A stretch of DNA of 64,000 bases from Levilactobacillus hammesii DSM 16381 (GCF_001434395.1 NZ_AZFS01000006.1:62001-126000); one strand, 5' to 3'. Numbered from the stretch's first letter, positions 37,637 to 46,407 are shown. Translations and numbers: made by a program. Notes: generated by a model not told the origin, from the letters alone.

Positions 37637-38218
37637 ATGAAAAGTGTGGTTCAGGGACAATTGATTCACCTGACGGAAATGCGTGACGGGGATGCTGAGT
37701 GGCTTCAAGATACGCAGTGGGAGCCGGGACTATTACGCAACCTTTCAGCCGATGCCTTGCATCCATGGACGGCGGCCGAGTACGCCGAACTGGCGGCCAA
37801 TCCCGATAGCGATGATCATTTTTTCTTTATGGTGCGGGCAAACGCTGACGATGGCCTGTTGGGCTGGGTGATTTTAGACGAGATTCAGCTGAAGAATCGG
37901 CGGGCGGAGCTGGGAATTGCCCTCCCCGTTGTGAGTGATCGGGGTCAGGGATTTGGCGTCGATGCGCTCAACACGGTCCTGTCGTTCGCCTTCAACGAGT
38001 TGGGGCTTCACAAGGTAACCTTGGACGTCAATGCCAACAATCAGGCGGCTTTACGCGCTTACGCGGCGGTGGGATTTGTGCGCGAGGGTATCAACCGGGA
38101 GGCCGTCTACCAAGATGGTGAGTGGCTCGATCTCTACCAATTCGGCATTCTGGCTAAGGAATGGTGGGCTGTTTCACGTGGAACAATTCCAGATGAAAAC
38201 ACCACCGCAGACCATTAG
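37637..38218 (+). CDS. GNAT N-acetyltransferase (RimJ/RimL type) with a parS site in its 3' end
   Basis: 193 residues, acetyl-CoA-dependent acetyltransferase. The acetyl-CoA loop is in LPVVSDRGQGFGVDALNTVL, and the signature HKVTLDVNANNQAALRAYAAVGF is clear. After the usual family end near LYQFGILAKEWW the frame continues through AVSRGTIPDENTTADH; that tail is encoded by a perfect parS sequence and the arm of a terminator. Substrate unknown. Confidence 0.88.
   Translation: MKSVVQGQLIHLTEMRDGDAEWLQDTQWEPGLLRNLSADALHPWTAAEYAELAANPDSDDHFFFMVRANADDGLLGWVILDEIQLKNRRAELGIALPVVSDRGQGFGVDALNTVLSFAFNELGLHKVTLDVNANNQAALRAYAAVGFVREGINREAVYQDGEWLDLYQFGILAKEWWAVSRGTIPDENTTADH
38170..38185 (-). promoter_or_regulatory. 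parS: parS centromere site (ParB binding), exact match
   Basis: The minus strand reads TGTTCCACGTGAAACA, identical to the Bacillus subtilis parS consensus that ParB (Spo0J) binds to organise the origin region. It is about 12 kb from oriC and lies inside the end of the GNAT reading frame. Confidence 0.92.
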
Positions 38219-38234
38219 GTCGACAGTGGTGTTT
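38197..38234. terminator. Bidirectional terminator-like hairpin
   Basis: AAACACCAC (38197-38205) with GTGGTGTTT (38226-38234), between the convergent GNAT and thioesterase genes. Confidence 0.7.
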
Positions 38235-38245
38235 CACATGAAACA
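38230..38245. promoter_or_regulatory. Near-perfect second parS-like site
   Basis: TGTTTCACATGAAACA differs from an ideal parS palindrome only in the central CACGTG (CACATG), 60 bases from the exact site. It may be a weak or decayed ParB site; the central CG is normally important for binding. Confidence 0.5.
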
Positions 38246-38246
38246 T

Positions 38247-38774
38247 TTACTCGGCGGGCCACGGTGAATTGGTGGTGACGTGGGCATTCAGTCCCCGTTG
38301 TTCCTGTCGCCGTTCCTTGCGTTGTGCCGTTCGTTGGGCATAGCCGGCACAGAGGTAACGTTGCTCGTCAGTCAGTGGGGTGACGCTTGGCAACGGTGCC
38401 GTGACGGACTTGTCGTCAATGACGTAGGTGATAAAACAGGTGAACCCAACGAAACGCTCGCCAGTGGTGAGATTTTCACCGATGATTTTGACGAAGACCT
38501 CCAGCGAACGGGTCCCCGTTCCACTGACATAGGCTTCCAGAATCATGGAATCATCGAGGTGAAAGGGCCGTAGAAAGCTCACGTGGTCGAATGAGGCGGT
38601 AACGACCGTCTTATGGGTGAGCCGAACGGCAGCCACGGAGGCACTGTCGTCGACGAGTGATAGGATCTTGCCGCCGAAGACGGTTTGATGTTCATTTAAA
38701 TCGGGCTGAAAGACCCGGTGGGTGGTCACGATGAGCGTGGCGTTGCAGGATACGGGGGTAGATGGTGCTGACAC
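38247..38774 (-). CDS. Acyl-CoA thioesterase, hotdog fold (YkhA type)
   Basis: 175 residues, hydrolyses acyl-CoA thioesters. The hotdog pattern of the YciA/YkhA group is visible: VFQPDLNEHQTVFGGKILSL with the Asn and adjacent Gly residues, and VTASFDHVSFLRPFHLDDSM. The start is a GTG with GGAG 8 bases upstream. The C-terminal Arg/Gln-rich extension (TAQRKERRQEQRG) is outside the fold. Confidence 0.88.
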   Translation of the reverse strand: MSAPSTPVSCNATLIVTTHRVFQPDLNEHQTVFGGKILSLVDDSASVAAVRLTHKTVVTASFDHVSFLRPFHLDDSMILEAYVSGTGTRSLEVFVKIIGENLTTGERFVGFTCFITYVIDDKSVTAPLPSVTPLTDEQRYLCAGYAQRTAQRKERRQEQRGLNAHVTTNSPWPAE

Positions 38775-38932
38775 AAGCAGTCACTCCATTCGTTAACAGT
38801 TACCCTCATTCTAACAGGACTCCCCACGAGGTTACAGGATTATTAACTTTTCGCTATATCTTGATGGATTCGTAGAGGTTATTGGGGCGGCTTTGCTATA
38901 CTGAACCTAAATTAAGCAGAAGGGGTGATCGT

Positions 38933-40144
38933 GTGAATTATCGTGGCGAACCGTTGGACCTGATTCCAACCTTAGACTTGGCGCAGACGTATCCATTACT
39001 GGAATGCACGCTGAGCCTCATGCATCCCGTGGATGTGGCGCGGTTGCTAACGGCTGTAAAAACGACGCAAACGGTGGTTCCCCAAGTCTTGAGTCGCTAT
39101 AATTTGCGACGTAATCGGTTTGAGGAACAGCCCGCGCGGCTTCAACAGGTGATTGAAGAGTACGATGCCAGTCACGACCCCGGACGCGGTCAATTAGATG
39201 TTTTACAGGGACCACAGCTGAAGATCCAGGTCATTCACTATGCGGATTACGACCAGCTTCGTTTGATCATGAGTCGCCTGTTGACTGACGGTGAGGGGTT
39301 CAAACACTATCTGTACCTGTTGGCGGCGGCCTATGATGGTCAGGACCTCACGGACTTTGTCAATGAGCGCAGTGTACGCCGGATTATGAACTTTCTCCGG
39401 CATCCGCATCGACCGATCCCGCAGAGCAGTGATGCGCCAGCGGCAGAGGGCTTTCCACAGTTGGCAGGCAACGTTCACCATCACAAGGGCGAGGCCTTGA
39501 TTCCACGAGTTGAAAGTCAGCAGTTACGTCGATTGGCGCGGCAGCAGGGGGTGACCATGAATGCCGTTCTCTTGTCAGCTTACGCCTTGGCCCTCTTCTC
39601 CTTGACCGGTGAACGGCAGCTCGTGATTCCCTATCAGGTGGATCTGCGTTTGCACGGGCCGGTGGCGGCGACCAACGTGGTTCAGGTTGCGAACCTGACC
39701 AGTCAGATGCCGGTGGCCATCACCGTGCATGAAGGGGACACCCTGCAGGAGGTGGCTGCCCGTACGCAGGCCACCCTCACGCAGTTACACGAAAGCCTTG
39801 CCTACCTGGCGCCTTTGGTGGAAATCAATCGCATGAGTCGGGCGCTGCCACCGGAATTGGTGCGGCGATTGGCGGGCAAACACCACGAGTCGGCGACGGT
39901 CTCCTTTGCTAATTTCGGTCACGTGGATCAGACACGACTGAATTTTGGCAATATCCCCGTTACCCAGATTTACTTCGCGGGGACCTATCGCACCATGCCG
40001 AACTTTCAGTTGACGGTCAGCGCTTATCACGATGCGTGGACCCTGGCCTTTCGGATGTTAGGCTCGGAGCCGGACTATCAATTGGGTATTAAAATTTTAA
40101 AGAACGTCGTGACCCAACTCAATCAGTGGGGACACGGTAAATAA
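38933..40144 (+). CDS. Condensation-domain / HXXXD acyltransferase-like protein with altered active site
   Basis: 403 residues. The chloramphenicol-acetyltransferase-like condensation fold is suggested by IMSRLLTDGEGFKHYLYLL at the position of the HHxxxDG motif, and by the second half (TMNAVLLSAYALALFSLTGE; TVSFANFGHVDQ). The usual catalytic histidine is absent: the motif reads RLLTDGEG, with only the Asp-Gly kept. The GTG at 38933 follows AGAAGGGG. It stands alone, without peptide-synthetase modules. It may be an acyltransferase with another mechanism, or a non-catalytic binder. Confidence 0.7.
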   Translation: MNYRGEPLDLIPTLDLAQTYPLLECTLSLMHPVDVARLLTAVKTTQTVVPQVLSRYNLRRNRFEEQPARLQQVIEEYDASHDPGRGQLDVLQGPQLKIQVIHYADYDQLRLIMSRLLTDGEGFKHYLYLLAAAYDGQDLTDFVNERSVRRIMNFLRHPHRPIPQSSDAPAAEGFPQLAGNVHHHKGEALIPRVESQQLRRLARQQGVTMNAVLLSAYALALFSLTGERQLVIPYQVDLRLHGPVAATNVVQVANLTSQMPVAITVHEGDTLQEVAARTQATLTQLHESLAYLAPLVEINRMSRALPPELVRRLAGKHHESATVSFANFGHVDQTRLNFGNIPVTQIYFAGTYRTMPNFQLTVSAYHDAWTLAFRMLGSEPDYQLGIKILKNVVTQLNQWGHGK

Positions 40145-40183
40145 AAAACGCGTCTTACCAGGGCTGGTGAGGCGCGTTTTTTT
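40143..40183. terminator. Bidirectional terminator
   Basis: AAACGCG and CTTACCA pair with TGGTGAG and CGCGTTT between two convergent genes, with A and T runs on both sides. Confidence 0.92.
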
Positions 40184-40193
40184 GACGATTGAT

Positions 40194-41981
40194 TTAAGGT
40201 TGTTCCTGAACAAGCTGATGGTTGGCGGTGATGTATCCCCCGGCTACCCGGTAACGAAGGGTTCCGGAAAGGGTGGTAGTCGTGCCGTACGAGTAGTCCC
40301 AGCCCAGAACCTTGAAGACATGATGGCTCTGGCGGGCATAGTGATGATTCTTCTGACTCAGATTGACGGTGTCGTAACGGTTAACGGCAGTCTTGGCGCG
40401 AACCTTCGCGGGGACCCGCTGCTTGCCAAGCGTGACGAAGTGTTTATTGGCAGAAACGTAATGACCGTTGTTGAGGAGAAAACGGGTCGTTTGATTGTGG
40501 GTAACCACCTTTCTCACCGTTAACTGAGCGCCCTGTCTGTAGGCTGTCTGCGGTTGCGTCAGTGCGGCAGTCCCGTACCCCTTGACGCCGCCGGGATTAA
40601 TGACGGTCACGACTGGGGGCGCACTTTGATAGTAGGTGTGGGTGACATAGGCGGCATTGGCCGTGATATAACCGGTTTGGCCGTCAGTTGACGAGGCCGG
40701 GTTGGTGTCCCGGACGTGGTAACGCGCGTGACCGGCCGTGGACGTATCCGTGCCGATGACGGTAAAGGTCGGTTGCTTCATCTGGGGCTTCTTGGCGAAC
40801 CAGGCGAGGCGATTGGCAGTCGAGAAGTTTTTACCGCTGTAGAGGCCGATCTTTTGGGTTGCCATGACGGTGAATGGGTCAAACTGAGCAGTATCGGGCT
40901 TGACCGTTGGGATGCTGGGGACGCTAGGTGTAGGATCTGGCGTGGTGAACCGTGCCGTACCGGAATCCACAGGCTTCAAAACGTAGTGCCGATTGCCGGT
41001 AACCACGTCATCGTGGCCATTGTACATGGCAAATAATTGGGAGTAGCCTGTGATCGTGTCACCCTGTGGATCGTAGTTAGAATAGTTTGCCTTAGTATCG
41101 GTGAAGTCGGCGTTGGGTGTCTGATTAAGCAGCGTCACTTTTCCGGGACCAACTTCCTGCCAAGCTTGACCATCGATATCTTGCAGTGATGCAGTTGTCA
41201 GAGTGAGATTTAAGCCAGAAAGAACGACATTGTCATTGACGGTAATGTCAGCTAAAGAACGGCTAGCGGTGACCAAGTCTGTGTATTTTGTGGGATCGTT
41301 TCGTAGCGGAGCCGAAAAGTTAGCAAGATTGAGTACTTGTAAGCTAGTACAACTGCCTGCTAGGCCACTGACATCCGTGACGTGTTGAGAATCCAAATTG
41401 GAAAGATCTAGATAGGTCAATGCGGTATCAGCGCCAAACATATTTGCCAGCGTATGGGGATGATCATCCGCGAATGTTGGGGCAGTGAATGTCCGTAACG
41501 AAGTGTTAGAGGAAAAGATTCCCGACATATTGGTTACGAGAGAGAGGTCGAGATTTTCTAGATGGCGGTAGCTCGTCACATTTGAAAACCGTGCAAACAA
41601 AGAGGTTGAATTGGCGTTGGCAACGACCTTACCAGCGAAGTCGATAGTGGATACCTTATTGGCAAAATCGGCCATGGTTAAATTATCCGTGTTGCCCTTT
41701 TGTAGCGCGGTTAGGAGTTGGCCATTGCCTATCTGGAAAATCGGTCCAGAAAATGGCGGTATCGTGCCCCCCTTAAGCGTTAAGGTACCATTCTGTAGCG
41801 TCCAGGGGACCGTCGTATCGCCAGATCCAATAACGCCAGAGTAAGATTCGTTAGCGGTCGTATCCGCTAACGCCACGACCGGTGTCTGTAAAGTCGGTGA
41901 TGACGGCTGATTGTTGAGCCCAAACAGGGGACTCAGCCCTAGCGTCATGCCCAAAGCCATTAAACCAATCTTCCAAGTCAT
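40194..41981 (-). CDS. BspA-like surface protein 4 with DUF5776-type C-terminus
   Basis: 595 residues with a signal peptide (IGLMALGMTLGLSP then ALADT). It has an N-cap (VPWTLQNGTLTLKGG), fewer DUF285 repeats (LTYLDLSNLDSQHVTDVSGL), and a C-cap with WQEVGPGKV. Instead of an LPxTG anchor it ends in repeated modules of the DUF5776/SH3-like type (RAKTAVNRYDTVNLSQKN; GYITANHQLVQEQP), which in lactobacilli are thought to hold proteins non-covalently at the wall. The ATG at 41981 has GGAAGG nearby. It shares the N-cap and C-cap with the three proteins at 9307-16727, some 15 kb beyond oriC. Confidence 0.88.
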   Translation of the reverse strand: MTWKIGLMALGMTLGLSPLFGLNNQPSSPTLQTPVVALADTTANESYSGVIGSGDTTVPWTLQNGTLTLKGGTIPPFSGPIFQIGNGQLLTALQKGNTDNLTMADFANKVSTIDFAGKVVANANSTSLFARFSNVTSYRHLENLDLSLVTNMSGIFSSNTSLRTFTAPTFADDHPHTLANMFGADTALTYLDLSNLDSQHVTDVSGLAGSCTSLQVLNLANFSAPLRNDPTKYTDLVTASRSLADITVNDNVVLSGLNLTLTTASLQDIDGQAWQEVGPGKVTLLNQTPNADFTDTKANYSNYDPQGDTITGYSQLFAMYNGHDDVVTGNRHYVLKPVDSGTARFTTPDPTPSVPSIPTVKPDTAQFDPFTVMATQKIGLYSGKNFSTANRLAWFAKKPQMKQPTFTVIGTDTSTAGHARYHVRDTNPASSTDGQTGYITANAAYVTHTYYQSAPPVVTVINPGGVKGYGTAALTQPQTAYRQGAQLTVRKVVTHNQTTRFLLNNGHYVSANKHFVTLGKQRVPAKVRAKTAVNRYDTVNLSQKNHHYARQSHHVFKVLGWDYSYGTTTTLSGTLRYRVAGGYITANHQLVQEQP

Positions 41982-42035
41982 ATAAACCACCTTCCGGATT
42001 AATGATTAATTGCTCAAATAATCACTTTTGCGGTC

Positions 42036-42075
42036 AGTATAGCATTATTTTGACTGATTTGGACATATTGTGTCC
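42036..42075 (-). promoter_or_regulatory. Promoter region of BspA-like gene 4 with a GGACA/TGTCC inverted repeat
   Basis: An extended -10 TGCTATACT on the minus strand (hexamer 42036-42041), and the palindrome GGACATATTGTGTCC at 42061-42075 overlapping the -35 position. Confidence 0.5.
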
Positions 42076-42097
42076 GTGGGGGTCGACGGAAGGCCTC

Positions 42098-42129
42098 AAA
42101 AAAGGCGTTCAGGATTTCTCCCAAACGCC
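42098..42129 (-). terminator. Terminator of the Bcr/CflA transporter gene
   Basis: GGCGTT with AACGCC in the minus-strand transcript, followed by TTTTTT. Confidence 0.8.
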
Positions 42130-42135
42130 CATATC

Positions 42136-43335
42136 TTAAGACTTAGCGGTTTTCTGTTTACCTTGATACCGAACTAATCCCAACGCCCCAGCATTGCAGA
42201 CGAAGAGCATGACGGCCATGGCGGCGTAAGACTGTCCGGTCAAACCGACCAATGGTGATGCCAGGCCGCCACAGGCGTTTTGCGCCAGACCAATCACGGC
42301 AGAGGCCCCGCCGGCATTCTTGGTGGCTTGGTCCATGATAATTGTCACCGTGAGGGTTAACAAAGCACCAATCAGGATGACCATCATCAGCACCAGACCA
42401 CTCACGACCCACACGTTGGCGGGAAACAGGAGGCTGGCCATCAACACCAGACTCACACCCGCCGCAATTGCCAATAAGCTCGTGACCTGTTGCCGGTTGG
42501 AGTAGCGCCGTGATAATTGTCCCGGTAAGTTACTCCCGACCACGATTCCCAGGCCGTTGAAGGCGTAGAGTAGGCTGAACGTTTGGGGTGCCATACCAAA
42601 GCCCGTTTGAAACACGAAGGTCGAGGCGGAAATGTAGCTGAATAGGCCGCCGTAGACCAGCCCAGTGGCCAGAATTAAAGGCCAGAAAGCGGGTTGAACG
42701 ACCAAGCGGCCCATAGCGCCCAACGAGCTGTGAAAGCCCCCTGTTTGCCGTTCTGCAACGGGTAAGGATTCGGGCAGGCCCAACGCAACGGCCAGTGCAA
42801 TGACCAGGCCAATCGCGGCCAGGAGGATGAAGATAGCTTCCCAGTCAACGTAGTGGATCATGAAGCCCCCAATGATGGGCGCGATGATCGGAAAGACCCC
42901 GTTGACGGTGTTGAGCAACGCGTAGAAGCGGGTTAACTTCTTCCCGGAGAAGAGGTCACGCGCGACGGCACGGGCCATCACCTGACCGGTCGCTCCCGCC
43001 AGGCCCTGAATGAAGCGAAGGATGATTAATAAAGTGATTGAATGAATAAAGGCCATCGCGAGTGAGACCAGTCCGAAGATGATAAAGCCCACAATCAAGG
43101 GCTTGCGGCGGCCATATTGATCGGATAGCGGTCCCGCAATCAGTTGGCCCAGTGCTAGCCCGATCAAACAGGCGGTAATGCTCAGTTGCATCAGCGAGGC
43201 ACTCGTGGCAAACTGAGTGCGCATTTGCGGCAAGGCTGGCAGATAGAGGTCAATGGCCAAGGGGCCGGTGGCACTGACGGTTCCCAGTAAGAGAGTCAGC
43301 CAGATTTGCCGGCGTCGTGTAAGAGTAGGATTCAA
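42136..43335 (-). CDS. Bcr/CflA-type MFS drug efflux transporter
   Basis: Proton-driven exporter of 399 residues with 12 membrane segments. The family motif in the second loop is GPLSDQYGRRKPLIVGF, motif D1 at the start LAIDLYLPALPQM and motif C-like RFIQGLAGATGQVMARAVAR are clear. Bcr members export bicyclomycin and other small molecules; the natural substrate here is unknown. Confidence 0.92.
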   Translation of the reverse strand: MNPTLTRRRQIWLTLLLGTVSATGPLAIDLYLPALPQMRTQFATSASLMQLSITACLIGLALGQLIAGPLSDQYGRRKPLIVGFIIFGLVSLAMAFIHSITLLIILRFIQGLAGATGQVMARAVARDLFSGKKLTRFYALLNTVNGVFPIIAPIIGGFMIHYVDWEAIFILLAAIGLVIALAVALGLPESLPVAERQTGGFHSSLGAMGRLVVQPAFWPLILATGLVYGGLFSYISASTFVFQTGFGMAPQTFSLLYAFNGLGIVVGSNLPGQLSRRYSNRQQVTSLLAIAAGVSLVLMASLLFPANVWVVSGLVLMMVILIGALLTLTVTIIMDQATKNAGGASAVIGLAQNACGGLASPLVGLTGQSYAAMAVMLFVCNAGALGLVRYQGKQKTAKS

Positions 43336-43392
43336 AAGTAGTCAGCCCTTTCAGCTAGTTTATAAATTTCGCAATAACCAGTGAAGACGGCG

Positions 43393-43427
43393 CTGGGCCG
43401 CCACTCTACTGCAGAATGGCGGCCCAG
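43393..43427. repeat. Perfect inverted repeat between the Bcr/CflA gene and lepB
   Basis: 11-bp arms CTGGGCCGCCA (43393-43403) and complement (43417-43427), 13-base loop. There is no T tract on either side, so it is not a classic terminator. The 339-base gap has no gene. Confidence 0.55.
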
Positions 43428-43674
43428 GTCATTATGTAAGGTAAAAGCGTATTGCTCCATTATTGCTGGAAACCAGTGATTTTGCAAGTCCTAGCGTGAC
43501 CCGAATCTTTCAGTTTTATCTCAAACACGTAAAGTTTGTGTAAAGCACGGGACAGTGGGAACGTAAATGTTATGATTAAAAACGATACTACCAGCCAAAA
43601 TAAATGTGCGAAGCGCGGCGGGTGGTGTATGATAATAACATAATTAGTGATTCCCGAAAATAAGGAGTGCCATC

Positions 43675-44274
43675 ATGAAGAAACTAAAGGAAGTTTTGAG
43701 TTGGATTGTGCCGGTCATCATTGGACTGGCAATTGCTTTAGCCCTCAAACAGTTCGTCTTTACCCGTGTGCGGGTGGATGGGCCGTCTATGGAGCCAAAC
43801 CTGAATAATAATGAAAAGGTTTTTGCCTGGAAGATGTCGAAGGTTAAGCACCTCAGTGTCATTGTGTTTGACGCACATGGTGAAGACCCAGCGGCCAAGC
43901 CGAATACCAACTACGTGAAGCGGGTTATTGGGTTGCCCGGGGATACGGTGAAGAGCAAAAACGGCTATATCTATGTGAATAACAAGCGGATCAACCAAAG
44001 CTTCATTAGCCAGAGTGAACAGACCTCAGGGACTGGAAACTGGACGTTAGCCGGTCTTCAACGGCAAAACGATTGGCAAGGCGGCAAGAACGGTAAGATT
44101 GCCACGGTCGTCCCTAAGGGGAAGTACTTCGTATTGGGGGACCACCGGAGTGTCTCCAATGACAGTCGTTACTGGGGCTTTGTCGACAAAGATAAAATTG
44201 TCGGCGTGGTGAAGGTGCCATTCTGGGCCTCCAGCAAGACCAAGCGAGTGAACATCAATTCCCTGGCCTACTAA
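43675..44274 (+). CDS. lepB: Signal peptidase I
   Basis: Membrane-anchored serine protease that cuts signal peptides from exported proteins. 199 residues: one N-terminal membrane segment (residues 9-26), box B with catalytic Ser38 in VDGPSMEPNL, box D with general base Lys82 in YVKRVIGLPGD, and box E GDHRSVSNDSRYWG. AAGGAG is upstream. Single gene, relevant to the many secreted proteins here. Confidence 0.97.
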   Translation: MKKLKEVLSWIVPVIIGLAIALALKQFVFTRVRVDGPSMEPNLNNNEKVFAWKMSKVKHLSVIVFDAHGEDPAAKPNTNYVKRVIGLPGDTVKSKNGYIYVNNKRINQSFISQSEQTSGTGNWTLAGLQRQNDWQGGKNGKIATVVPKGKYFVLGDHRSVSNDSRYWGFVDKDKIVGVVKVPFWASSKTKRVNINSLAY

Positions 44275-44289
44275 ATTTAACGAATAATG

Positions 44290-44336
44290 GCGTCGTGACG
44301 AGTCACCGAGAGGGTGAGCGGTCACGGCGCTTTTTT
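44290..44336 (+). terminator. Terminator of lepB
   Basis: GCGTCGTGAC with GTCACGGCGC followed by TTTTTT. Confidence 0.85.
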
Positions 44337-44470
44337 GAGGTCTGATGGGAATTAAATGAAAGTAGCCGCTTACATTTTGTGAGAATCGGAGTATCGTAGA
44401 CTCTATATGGCGTTGGCCGGGGAAAGTAGTGTTAGTCCTCGGTAAACGACGCGAGATTTGGGTCGGGGAG

Positions 44471-45151
44471 ATGGCAGTTATTAAGAATACGTTGAAAGAA
44501 CGGTGGATCGCGTTGATCCTCGGATTGGTGATTAATGCCTTTGGAAGTGGTCTGACCGTGGCGGCAAACATGGGGGCTAGTCCGTGGATGGCTTCGGAAG
44601 TGAACTTGAGTGAGTGGCTTAAGCTGGATATTGGATGGCCGGTCTTTGTCGTGAGTTGTTTAGCGGCAGTGGCCAACCAATTTCTTTTGCGGCGGTGGGA
44701 ACCCCGGCGCTTCTTCGGTGAGATTGGCTTCATGTTTTTTGTCAGCTTTTTCGTGAACTTCTTTACGCACATGTTCTACCAAATGGGGATCTTGCGGCTG
44801 TCGGTCTTCACGCGTGGCGTGCTGGCGATTGCTGGTGTGACCATCTTCTGCATCGCTATTTCGCTGTATCAGCGAGCCAACCTGGTGATGCATCCTAACG
44901 ATGACACCACGAATATTCTCCGGTTTATGTATTGCCATGGGAACGTTTTGCATGCCCAACTGCTGAACTTTATTCCGCCGGTCACCATTATTGTCGTGAG
45001 CTGGCTGGTGACCCAGCAACTGTTTGCGATCAATCTGGGGACATTGTTTGCCCTGATCTTTACGGGGAATATTATCAATCTGACGGACCGGTTCATTTGG
45101 CCGGGACTCAAGCACAACTTCGCGGTGCAACCGGAGGCGATTGACGATTAA
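44471..45151 (+). CDS. YczE-like integral membrane protein, copy 1
   Basis: About 226 residues with five or six membrane segments (WIALILGLVINAFGSGLTVA; GWPVFVVSCLAAVANQFLL; FFVSFFVNFFTHMFY). It has the conserved motif ANLVMHPNDDTTNILRFMYC. The family is YczE/YitT-like, of unknown transport function. The ATG at 44471 directly touches its GGGGAG; a GTG at 44429 with a weaker site is the alternative. It overlaps the start of a paralog that follows. Confidence 0.75.
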   Translation: MAVIKNTLKERWIALILGLVINAFGSGLTVAANMGASPWMASEVNLSEWLKLDIGWPVFVVSCLAAVANQFLLRRWEPRRFFGEIGFMFFVSFFVNFFTHMFYQMGILRLSVFTRGVLAIAGVTIFCIAISLYQRANLVMHPNDDTTNILRFMYCHGNVLHAQLLNFIPPVTIIVVSWLVTQQLFAINLGTLFALIFTGNIINLTDRFIWPGLKHNFAVQPEAIDD

Positions 45152-45809
45152 AAATACAATGACACAGCGTTGGCTAGCGCTCTTCCTCGGGTTGGTGATC
45201 AACGCCTTTGGAAATGGTCTCTCGGTGGCTTCCAACATGGGGACCAGTCCCTGGACGGCGTCGGAAGTGAATCTCAGTCACTGGCTGGGGGTTAGTGTGG
45301 GACTGGCAATCTTCGTGGTCAGTTGTCTAGCGGCTTTGGTTAATCAGCTCTTGTTAAGGCACTGGGACTTGCCCCGTTTGCTGGGAGAAGTCGGTTTTGT
45401 CTTGTTCTTTAGTTACTTTGTGGATGTTTTTTCAAATACCTTTACTCGGATGGGCATCATGCGTTTGTCGGCGGGAGTGCGGTTATTACTCGCCATCGTG
45501 GGCATCACGATCTTTTGTGCCGCAATTTCCATGTATCAGCGGGCCAATCTGGTCATGCATCCTAATGACGATACCACCAATATTCTGCGGTTCATGTACT
45601 GTCACGATAACGTGGTGGTCGCACAGCTCCTGACGTTTACGCCGCCGGTGGTGATCATTCTGGTCTGCTGGCTGAATACGCACCAACTCTATGCAGTCAA
45701 TTGGGGGACGTTATTCACTTTGCTCTTTAACGGGACCCTGATTGGATTAGCCGATCGGGTGGTGTGGCCGAGTTTGCATCATAATTTCCGTGCCAAGCAG
45801 GCCCAATGA
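45141..45809 (+). CDS. YczE-like integral membrane protein, copy 2
   Basis: 222 residues, clearly paralogous to the preceding gene: LALFLGLVINAFGNGLSVAS and ANLVMHPNDDTTNILRFMYC align with the same blocks in copy 1. The TTG at 45141 lies inside the end of copy 1, with GGAGG 3 bases upstream; an ATG at 45159 is the alternative. The pair is probably co-translated and may form a hetero-oligomer. Function unknown. Confidence 0.75.
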   Translation: MTIKNTMTQRWLALFLGLVINAFGNGLSVASNMGTSPWTASEVNLSHWLGVSVGLAIFVVSCLAALVNQLLLRHWDLPRLLGEVGFVLFFSYFVDVFSNTFTRMGIMRLSAGVRLLLAIVGITIFCAAISMYQRANLVMHPNDDTTNILRFMYCHDNVVVAQLLTFTPPVVIILVCWLNTHQLYAVNWGTLFTLLFNGTLIGLADRVVWPSLHHNFRAKQAQ

Positions 45810-45814
45810 CTCGC

Positions 45815-45843
45815 TTGACATTTCACAAGAAATAGAATATGCT
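45815..45843 (+). promoter_or_regulatory. Promoter of the marR-type gene
   Basis: TTGACA, 17-base spacer, TATGCT. The spacer contains the small inverted repeat TTTC/GAAA, a possible autoregulatory site. Confidence 0.75.
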
Positions 45844-45876
45844 TGCGCACGTAGTTTCAGGAGAGGAAGGCGGCGC

Positions 45877-46329
45877 ATGGCCACTACGGGAAATGATTCA
45901 GACATTGTTAAATGGCTCTCGATTGCCAATCGTTATACCCGGATTGCGCTGGATCGGCGGTTGCAGCCATACCGGTTAAATGCCAGTATGTACTACTACA
46001 TCTTGCGGTTACATGAGCATCCCCGCCTCACGCAGGATAAGCTGATTAGCCTGACCTATCTGAATCCAAGTAATGTGACGCGGGCCGTCAATCAGTTGGT
46101 CAATCTGGGGTATGTGCGTAAGCGTCAATCCAAGTCGGATCGGCGAGTTTACGAACTCTCACTGACCAAGCGGGGCGAACGCATTTATCCAGATATTGTG
46201 AAATTACGACAAGAGGTGGCCGATAACCTGCTCGCAGATATGGCGACCGACCATGAGCAATTGGTGGATCAGATTCGCCAGCTGGCGCTTAAGGCCGTGG
46301 CGAATGAGACCCCAGGGGAAACGACTTAA
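45877..46329 (+). CDS. MarR-family transcriptional regulator
   Basis: 150-residue winged-helix regulator. The recognition region is LTYLNPSNVTRAVNQLVNLG, followed by the wing KRQSKSDRRVYELSLTKRG. The ATG at 45877 is chosen because GGAGAGG lies upstream and a promoter sits between 45815 and 45843; an upstream in-frame extension would overlap that promoter. Targets may include itself or the YczE-like pair. Confidence 0.88.
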   Translation: MATTGNDSDIVKWLSIANRYTRIALDRRLQPYRLNASMYYYILRLHEHPRLTQDKLISLTYLNPSNVTRAVNQLVNLGYVRKRQSKSDRRVYELSLTKRGERIYPDIVKLRQEVADNLLADMATDHEQLVDQIRQLALKAVANETPGETT

Positions 46330-46345
46330 TTTAATTAAACTAGCG

Positions 46346-46376
46346 GTGGCGGTCGGAGACGACGGCCACTTTTTTT
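46346..46376 (+). terminator. Terminator of the marR-type gene
   Basis: GTGGCGGTC with GACGGCCAC around a 6-base loop, then seven T. Confidence 0.93.
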
Positions 46377-46407
46377 AACTAGTTCTGTAAGCGCTGACAC
46401 TTAACAG

